From assembly GCA_017423885.1 (NCBI GenBank), contig JAFPCJ010000202.1:1-9997 (forward strand): a DNA stretch of 9,997 bases, written 5' to 3'. A program made the position numbers and the translations under genes. The DNA comes from Clostridia bacterium (GTDB lineage Bacteria > Bacillota_A > Clostridia > Oscillospirales > Acutalibacteraceae). Below the pieces are notes generated by a model that saw nothing but the letters and a program-made list of their open reading frames with translations, was not told the origin of the DNA and made no database searches. Shown here one piece after another: positions 6,370-9,997 of the stretch (within the stretch, counting starts at the first letter, position 1; each line of letters begins with the position of its first letter).

Positions 6370-7527
6370 TTAAATATAGAAAATTTCTTCGCCATAAACC
6401 CGAGGAACGCGTGAGGTTATTCCGGTAAGTAATCGGTATGCACTCATTCCCGAAGCAAAGCAAGCCTTGCGAACAGAGCATTTATCACCGAATATTTCTA
6501 CCACATCACCCTTTTTAACGCTGTTCGGAACCTTTACAAGAGTCATATCCATGCAAAGCTCACCTAAAATAGGGCAGGCGCTTCCGTTTATATAAACATT
6601 CTTAAGCGTTGCACTCATGCCGTCATAATATCCGATGGCGAGTGTTGCAACATTCATGTCCTCATTTGCCTTGAATGCGGCTCCGTAGCCTGCAAAATCA
6701 CCCTTTTTAAGCCGTTTTACATCTAAAACAACGGTGTGAAGCGAATAAGCCGTATTAAGCTTCAGATCGTTTTTAAGGATGGCAGGGCTGATATTTTTGA
6801 ATTTCAGTAAAAGCTCGCGCTTGAATTTTCTGAATCCCGTAGGGGGTTCAATACTTTGAGCAAAGCCGTACATACATATTCCCAACCGCACGCCGTTTAC
6901 GAAGGAGGGCTTTTTATGATGCACAAGAATAAGCGAGCGGCCAACATGAACTATCGGAATAAGCGAAAGATCAATATTTCGGGTAAGCTGCTCAAAACGT
7001 TCCATTTGCTTATCGTAATAAGCATCGTTTACTCCCGAGGTTGCAAGATGGGTATAAATTCCCTCGATAAAAACATTTTCGTGGCGGTCACTTGAATAAA
7101 GGCGGTCAAGCTCGTCCTTGTCGGCTATTCCGAGGCGGTTCATACCTGTATCAAGCTTTATATGAACGTTTATTTGCTTGCGCGGGGCAAGAAAATTTAG
7201 TTGCTCAAAATATTCAAGACTGTTTACGGTAAGCGAAACGTTAAGCTCTATAATGTCCTCAATGAATTCAAGGTCTATCGGCTCGAGACAAAGAATGGGA
7301 ATGTCCTTGTTGAACTGCCGTACCGCCGCCGCTTCCTCAAGGGTTGCGACCGCAAGATAGTTAACACCGCCTTTAATAAGCGCATTCACGGTATGCATAC
7401 CGTGACCGTAGGCGTTGCCCTTGACCACACCGAAATAATAGTGATATTCGGGATATTTTGAGGTTATCTCGCTTACGTTTGCAGTAAGCACTTCTTCATT
7501 TATTTTAACATAGGTTTTGCGGTACAT
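6370..7527 (-). CDS. Divergent alanine-racemase-fold amino acid racemase
   Basis: A 385-residue PLP enzyme of the alanine racemase family, paralogous to the canonical alr at the other end of the run. The core is kept: PLP lysine K36 in VVKGNAYGHG, R131 in TGMNRLGI, R214 in VRLGI, catalytic tyrosine Y281 in AGYGAAF, CMD (325-327) and SRVPRVY at the end. Several normally fixed positions differ: the Asn-Ser pair after the barrel strand reads GRS (196-198), GYADGYPR reads GYYDGMSA (299-306), GR before CMD reads GELCMD, and RPGI reads RLGI. It may still racemise alanine, or act on another amino acid. There is no membrane domain, so it is not a VanT-type protein. ATG 7527 is chosen because AAGGAG sits 8 nt upstream; an earlier ATG at 7554 lies inside the preceding gene. 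It starts 4 nt after the yugP stop. Confidence 0.88.
   Translation of the reverse strand: MYRKTYVKINEEVLTANVSEITSKYPEYHYYFGVVKGNAYGHGMHTVNALIKGGVNYLAVATLEEAAAVRQFNKDIPILCLEPIDLEFIEDIIELNVSLTVNSLEYFEQLNFLAPRKQINVHIKLDTGMNRLGIADKDELDRLYSSDRHENVFIEGIYTHLATSGVNDAYYDKQMERFEQLTRNIDLSLIPIVHVGRSLILVHHKKPSFVNGVRLGICMYGFAQSIEPPTGFRKFKRELLLKFKNISPAILKNDLKLNTAYSLHTVVLDVKRLKKGDFAGYGAAFKANEDMNVATLAIGYYDGMSATLKNVYINGSACPILGELCMDMTLVKVPNSVKKGDVVEIFGDKCSVRKACFASGMSAYRLLTGITSRVPRVYGEEIFYI
7386..7405. repeat. Perfect 20-bp palindrome inside the divergent racemase gene
   Basis: TCACGGTATGCATACCGTGA equals its own reverse complement with no spacer. It codes for GHGMHTV just after the PLP lysine motif of the divergent racemase. 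Roughly one such 20-bp palindrome is expected per million bases of random sequence. It may be a coding coincidence or a regulator site within the gene; function is unknown. Confidence 0.6.
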
Positions 7528-7531
7528 AAGC

Positions 7532-8221
7532 TTATCTCCTTCTGCGACCTGCAAGACTTAAAAGCCGTAATAATTGCATGACCGATACTATGACTGCCGC
7601 CACATAGGTCATAGCGGCGGCGCGCAGGACCGACCGTGCTCCTTTGACCGAGCGTTCATCGGTCAAAAGATAGCCGCTTTCGATGGCAGACATAGCGCGG
7701 CGTGAAGCGTTGAACTCTACCGGAAGCGTTACAAGCTGAAAAAGCAGAGCGGCACAGAAAAATATTATTCCGAGATTGATAAGAAGCTCAAAGCTAAAAA
7801 CTATTCCCATAAGCAAAAGCGGCATGGATAACTGCGAGCCTATCTGGGAAACGGGAAGAATTGCCGAGCGAAGCTTTATCGGTACATAGCCCTTGGCGTA
7901 CTGTACTGCGTGACCCGCTTCGTGCGCGGCAACGCCTACTGCTGAAATGCTTGCGGCATCGTATACCGATTCCGAAAGGCGTATAACATTTGTTCTCGGA
8001 TCGAAATGATCGGTAAGCTGACCTGAAACCCGCTCTATCCTTACTCCGCTTACTCCGTTTATTTCAAGCACTCTGCGTGCGGCTTGGGCGCCTGTCATGG
8101 CACAATACACCTTTGAATACTTTGAAAAGGATGATTTAACGGCTATTTGCGCCGCCAACGAAATAAGAAGTGCAGGAAGCACATAAATTATATAGGATGA
8201 GTAGTAGCCGGTACCGATCAT
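7532..8221 (-). CDS. yugP: YugP-type membrane zinc metallopeptidase (Zn_peptidase_2 family)
   Basis: A 229-residue membrane protein of the PF04298 neutral zinc metallopeptidase family, typified by B. subtilis YugP. The zinc site HEAGH lies at 100-104, within AAHEAGHAVQYAKGYVP. E169 in LPVEFNASRRA is the likely third metal ligand, as in related families. Hydrophobic segments are near 8-28, 130-168 (probably two helices) and 205-224, with a basic GRRRR tail. Length is typical of the family. Substrates are not known for this family. The start has a strong SD, GGAGG, 7-8 nt upstream. It follows ychF by 16 nt, and its last codons carry the SD for the racemase gene, so the two are probably co-expressed. 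Confidence 0.92.
   Translation of the reverse strand: MIGTGYYSSYIIYVLPALLISLAAQIAVKSSFSKYSKVYCAMTGAQAARRVLEINGVSGVRIERVSGQLTDHFDPRTNVIRLSESVYDAASISAVGVAAHEAGHAVQYAKGYVPIKLRSAILPVSQIGSQLSMPLLLMGIVFSFELLINLGIIFFCAALLFQLVTLPVEFNASRRAMSAIESGYLLTDERSVKGARSVLRAAAMTYVAAVIVSVMQLLRLLSLAGRRRR
7536..7541 (-). promoter_or_regulatory. Ribosome binding site deciding the divergent racemase start
   Basis: AAGGAG on the minus strand, 8 nt before ATG 7527, is embedded in the last codons of yugP. It supports the 385-residue product rather than a start at the ATG at 7554, and suggests coupled translation with yugP. Confidence 0.8.
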
Positions 8222-8237
8222 AGATATTCCTCCGAAA

Positions 8238-9338
8238 TTAAACGTTAAATCTGAAGAGAACGATATCTCCGTCGTTCATCACATACTCCTTGCCCTCGCT
8301 TCTTACAAGACCCTTTTCCTTGGCGGCGGTCATACTGCCGCCGCAGGCCATGAAGTCGTCATAAGCAATGACCTCGGCACGGATAAAGCCGCGCTCAAAG
8401 TCGGTATGTATCTTACCTGCCGCTTGCGGTGCCTTGGTGCCGCGGGTGATGGTCCATGCTCTTACTTCGGGCTTGCCTGCAGTAAGATAAGAAATAAGAC
8501 CGAGCAAAGCATAGCATTTTTGTATCATACGGTCAAGACCCGAGCGTTCGAGACCGAGTTCTTCAAGGAACATGACCTTTTCCTCATCGTCAAGCCCCGA
8601 TATCTCGGCTTCGAGAGCGGCGCAGATGGGAAGTATTTCGGCTTTTTCCTTTGCCGCGATCTCCTTGACGGTGGCATAGTGAGAATTGTCATCAATACCG
8701 CCTGTAAAGTCATCCTCGCTCATGTTGCAGGCATAGATAACAGGCTTGTTGGAAAGCAATGCGGTGGTGTTTAAAATTTCGATCTGCGAGTCGTCAGTGA
8801 TCTCAACCGAGCGCGCAGGCAGTCCCGCTTCGAGATGCTCCATAAGCGCTTTAAGGAAATCTACCTCTGCCTGAAGTGATTTGTCACCCTTAAGTGCCTT
8901 TTGAGCGCGGTCAAGACGGCGCTGAACTATTTCAATATCCGAGAGGATAAGCTCGAGGTTTATGGTCTCGATATCGCGGGCGGGATCAACCGAGCCCTCA
9001 ACGTGTATAACATCCGTTCCCTCAAAGCAACGGACAACATGAACGATAGCATCTACCTCGCGGATGTTTGCAAGAAATTTGTTTCCGAGTCCCTCGCCCT
9101 TTGATGCGCCCTTTACAAGACCTGCAATGTCAACAAATTCGATCACGGCAGGGGTGAACTTATCGGGCTCATAGATCTTGGCTAACTGCTCGAGGCGCTC
9201 ATCGGGAACGCTGACCATACCGATATTCGGCTCAATGGTGCAGAAGGGATAGTTTGCAGACTGTGCGCCTGCATTTGTGATTGCGTTGAAAAGAGTGGAC
9301 TTTCCTACGTTCGGAAGTCCTACCATACCTAACTTCAT
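8238..9338 (-). CDS. ychF: YchF/OLA1-family redox-regulated P-loop ATPase/GTPase
   Basis: A 366-residue P-loop NTPase, the normal YchF length. G1 is GLPNVGKST (7-15), the switch segment is [12 protein letters not shown] (29-40), G3 is [10 protein letters not shown] (70-79), and the base-recognition motif is NMSE (205-208) instead of the usual NKxD. That change goes with ATP preference in YchF and human OLA1. A hydrophobic residue follows the DxxG motif where many GTPases have the catalytic glutamine. A TGS domain occupies about 283-366, ending [16 protein letters not shown]. The family binds ribosomes and influences translation and stress responses. The start is ATG 9338 with SD GGAGGAG just upstream; an in-frame ATG at 9383 would add 15 unrelated residues and sits at the predicted transcription start. 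It is the first gene of the minus-strand run. Confidence 0.97.
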   Translation of the reverse strand: MKLGMVGLPNVGKSTLFNAITNAGAQSANYPFCTIEPNIGMVSVPDERLEQLAKIYEPDKFTPAVIEFVDIAGLVKGASKGEGLGNKFLANIREVDAIVHVVRCFEGTDVIHVEGSVDPARDIETINLELILSDIEIVQRRLDRAQKALKGDKSLQAEVDFLKALMEHLEAGLPARSVEITDDSQIEILNTTALLSNKPVIYACNMSEDDFTGGIDDNSHYATVKEIAAKEKAEILPICAALEAEISGLDDEEKVMFLEELGLERSGLDRMIQKCYALLGLISYLTAGKPEVRAWTITRGTKAPQAAGKIHTDFERGFIRAEVIAYDDFMACGGSMTAAKEKGLVRSEGKEYVMNDGDIVLFRFNV

Positions 9339-9342
9339 AATG

Positions 9343-9349
9343 CTCCTCC
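9343..9349 (-). promoter_or_regulatory. Strong ribosome binding site of ychF
   Basis: GGAGGAG on the minus strand, 4 nt before ATG 9338 (GGAGG core 6 nt away). It fixes the start at [10 protein letters not shown] rather than the in-frame ATG at 9383. Confidence 0.85.
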
Positions 9350-9388
9350 AAAGGGTAAAATTTCCCTTATAAATTTTATACAATCTTA

Positions 9389-9417
9389 ATTATATAATTA
9401 TTTTCCTGTTTAAGCAA
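9389..9417 (-). promoter_or_regulatory. Sigma-A-type promoter of the ychF-led gene run
   Basis: On the minus strand, TTGCTT (9412-9417) and a perfect TATAAT (9389-9394) are separated by 17 bp, the ideal spacing. Transcription would start near 9382, giving a leader of about 45 nt before ychF. Upstream is an A/T-tract-rich stretch (about 9420-9457) that could act as an UP element for this and the divergent promoter. No clear promoter of similar quality was found at the later junctions. Confidence 0.7.
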
Positions 9418-9457
9418 GGAAAAATGCAAAAAAAATTAAAAAATATTATAAAAATGT

Positions 9458-9485
9458 TTGAAAATACGGAAATATATAGTATAAT
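9458..9485 (+). promoter_or_regulatory. Sigma-A-type promoter of hprK
   Basis: TTGAAA (9458-9463) and a perfect TATAAT (9480-9485) are 16 bp apart. The predicted start near 9492 leaves a leader of about 30 nt carrying the SD AGGAG (9509-9513), 9 nt before the hprK ATG. It diverges from the ychF promoter, with 40 bp between the two -35 boxes. Confidence 0.75.
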
Positions 9486-9522
9486 AAGAAAAAGATACCT
9501 TGTAACATAGGAGAGTGATGCA

Positions 9523-9997
9523 ATGCGTACCGAGTATACGGTTTCGTTGGAACGTATAATCAATGAGTTTTCGCTCGAGGTTTTGTATATGCCCGATTCG
9601 CCCGAGAGTATATTAGTCTCTACTACCGAGATAAACCGACCGGGTCTTCAGATGGCGGGATATTACGAATTTTTTGATGCCGCGAGAATTCAGATAATCG
9701 GAAAGAGTGAGAATGCTTTTTTAAAGCGTTTTACCGAGGAAAAGGCAGAGAGCCGCTTGCGCGAGTTTTTCTCAAAAAAGCCGTCGGCTGTAGTTGTGGC
9801 AAGAAATCTTGAGGTCTCGCAAAAGCAGATCGATATAGCAAAGGAGTTCGGGGTACCGTTTTTGAGAACAGCCGAGTCCACTTCGGATTTCACTTCCTCG
9901 CTTATCGCTTTTCTTAATGTTCAGTTAGCTCCCAGAGTTACAACTCACGGTGTGCTTGTTGAGGTCTACGGTGAGGGTATATTATTGCTGGGTGAAA
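9523..9997 (+). CDS. hprK: HPr kinase/phosphorylase, 5' part (runs off the window)
   Basis: The first 158 residues of a protein of about 310. HprK/P phosphorylates Ser46 of HPr with ATP or PPi and reverses this, linking sugar flux to carbon catabolite repression in Gram-positive bacteria. The visible part is the N-terminal domain: TEINRPGLQMAGYYEFF (35-51), RIQIIGKSE (55-63), the VVARNLE strand and LAPRVTTHGVLVEVYGEG (135-152). The window ends at LLLGE, the first residues before the Walker A loop (usually GxSGxGKSE), so the kinase motif and the capacity for catalysis cannot be verified here. The ATG at 9523 has SD AGGAG with 9-nt spacing; the ATG at 9518 is out of frame. It is transcribed away from ychF. 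Confidence 0.93.
   Translation, partial: MRTEYTVSLERIINEFSLEVLYMPDSPESILVSTTEINRPGLQMAGYYEFFDAARIQIIGKSENAFLKRFTEEKAESRLREFFSKKPSAVVVARNLEVSQKQIDIAKEFGVPFLRTAESTSDFTSSLIAFLNVQLAPRVTTHGVLVEVYGEGILLLGE

Noticed and set aside
1647..7527. Secondary-metabolite cluster interpretation (AsnB plus ATP-grasp)
   Set aside because: There are no peptide precursor, NRPS, transporter or resistance genes, and the surroundings are housekeeping and envelope genes; a wall role fits better.
8320..8350. GGCGGC/GCCGCC inverted repeat in ychF, and a similar one near 7590-7625 in yugP
   Set aside because: Both are short GC-rich pairings caused by Ala/Gly codons; neither has a U tract or conserved context.
9339..9383. 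Extended YchF start at 9383
   Set aside because: The family begins at [10 protein letters not shown], preceded here by a strong SD, and the upstream ATG coincides with the predicted transcription start.
9690..9893. Minus-strand open frame of 67 codons opposite hprK
   Set aside because: hprK is strongly supported on the plus strand; this is its shadow.

Overview
The window reads as chromosomal DNA of a low-to-moderate-GC Gram-positive (Firmicutes), most likely a clostridial gut-type organism. The evidence is an HPr kinase/phosphorylase, a YugP-type membrane zinc peptidase, a SpoVB/MurJ-like flippase, a small PF06541 membrane protein, SD-rich start sites and sigma-A-like promoters. Species or family cannot be fixed from the sequence alone. 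I see no mobile element, CRISPR array, rRNA or tRNA.

Layout: almost everything lies on the minus strand as one tightly packed run of eight genes, read from right to left. The order is ychF (ribosome-associated P-loop ATPase/GTPase), yugP (membrane zinc peptidase), a divergent alanine-racemase-fold enzyme, an ATP-grasp ligase resembling D-aspartate ligases, asnB (glutamine-dependent asparagine synthetase type), a SpoVB/MurJ-type flippase, a small PF06541 membrane protein, and a canonical alanine racemase. Junctions are 16, 4, 30 and 0 nt, an 8-nt overlap, then 54 and 20 nt. A consensus-like promoter precedes ychF (about 9389-9417) and a strong hairpin terminator follows the last gene (22-54), so the run could be a single operon of about 9.3 kb. 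On the plus strand, diverging from ychF, is the 5' half of hprK with its own promoter; it leaves the window just before its Walker A motif.

How the genes may work together: racemase, ATP-grasp ligase, AsnB-type amidotransferase and flippase are consecutive and at points translationally coupled. In lactic acid bacteria and enterococci, a related ATP-grasp enzyme (Aslfm/AslA) attaches D-Asp to the peptidoglycan stem peptide, and AsnB-family enzymes (AsnH, AsnB1) amidate peptidoglycan side groups. The simplest reading is an envelope-precursor module: make a D-amino acid, ligate it to a peptide precursor, amidate it, and flip the lipid-linked product. The individual families are well supported; the combined pathway and its substrates are inference. 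The racemase in the middle of the module lacks several residues usual in alanine racemase, while the one at the distal end keeps them all. That suggests a split between ordinary D-Ala supply and a specialised racemisation.
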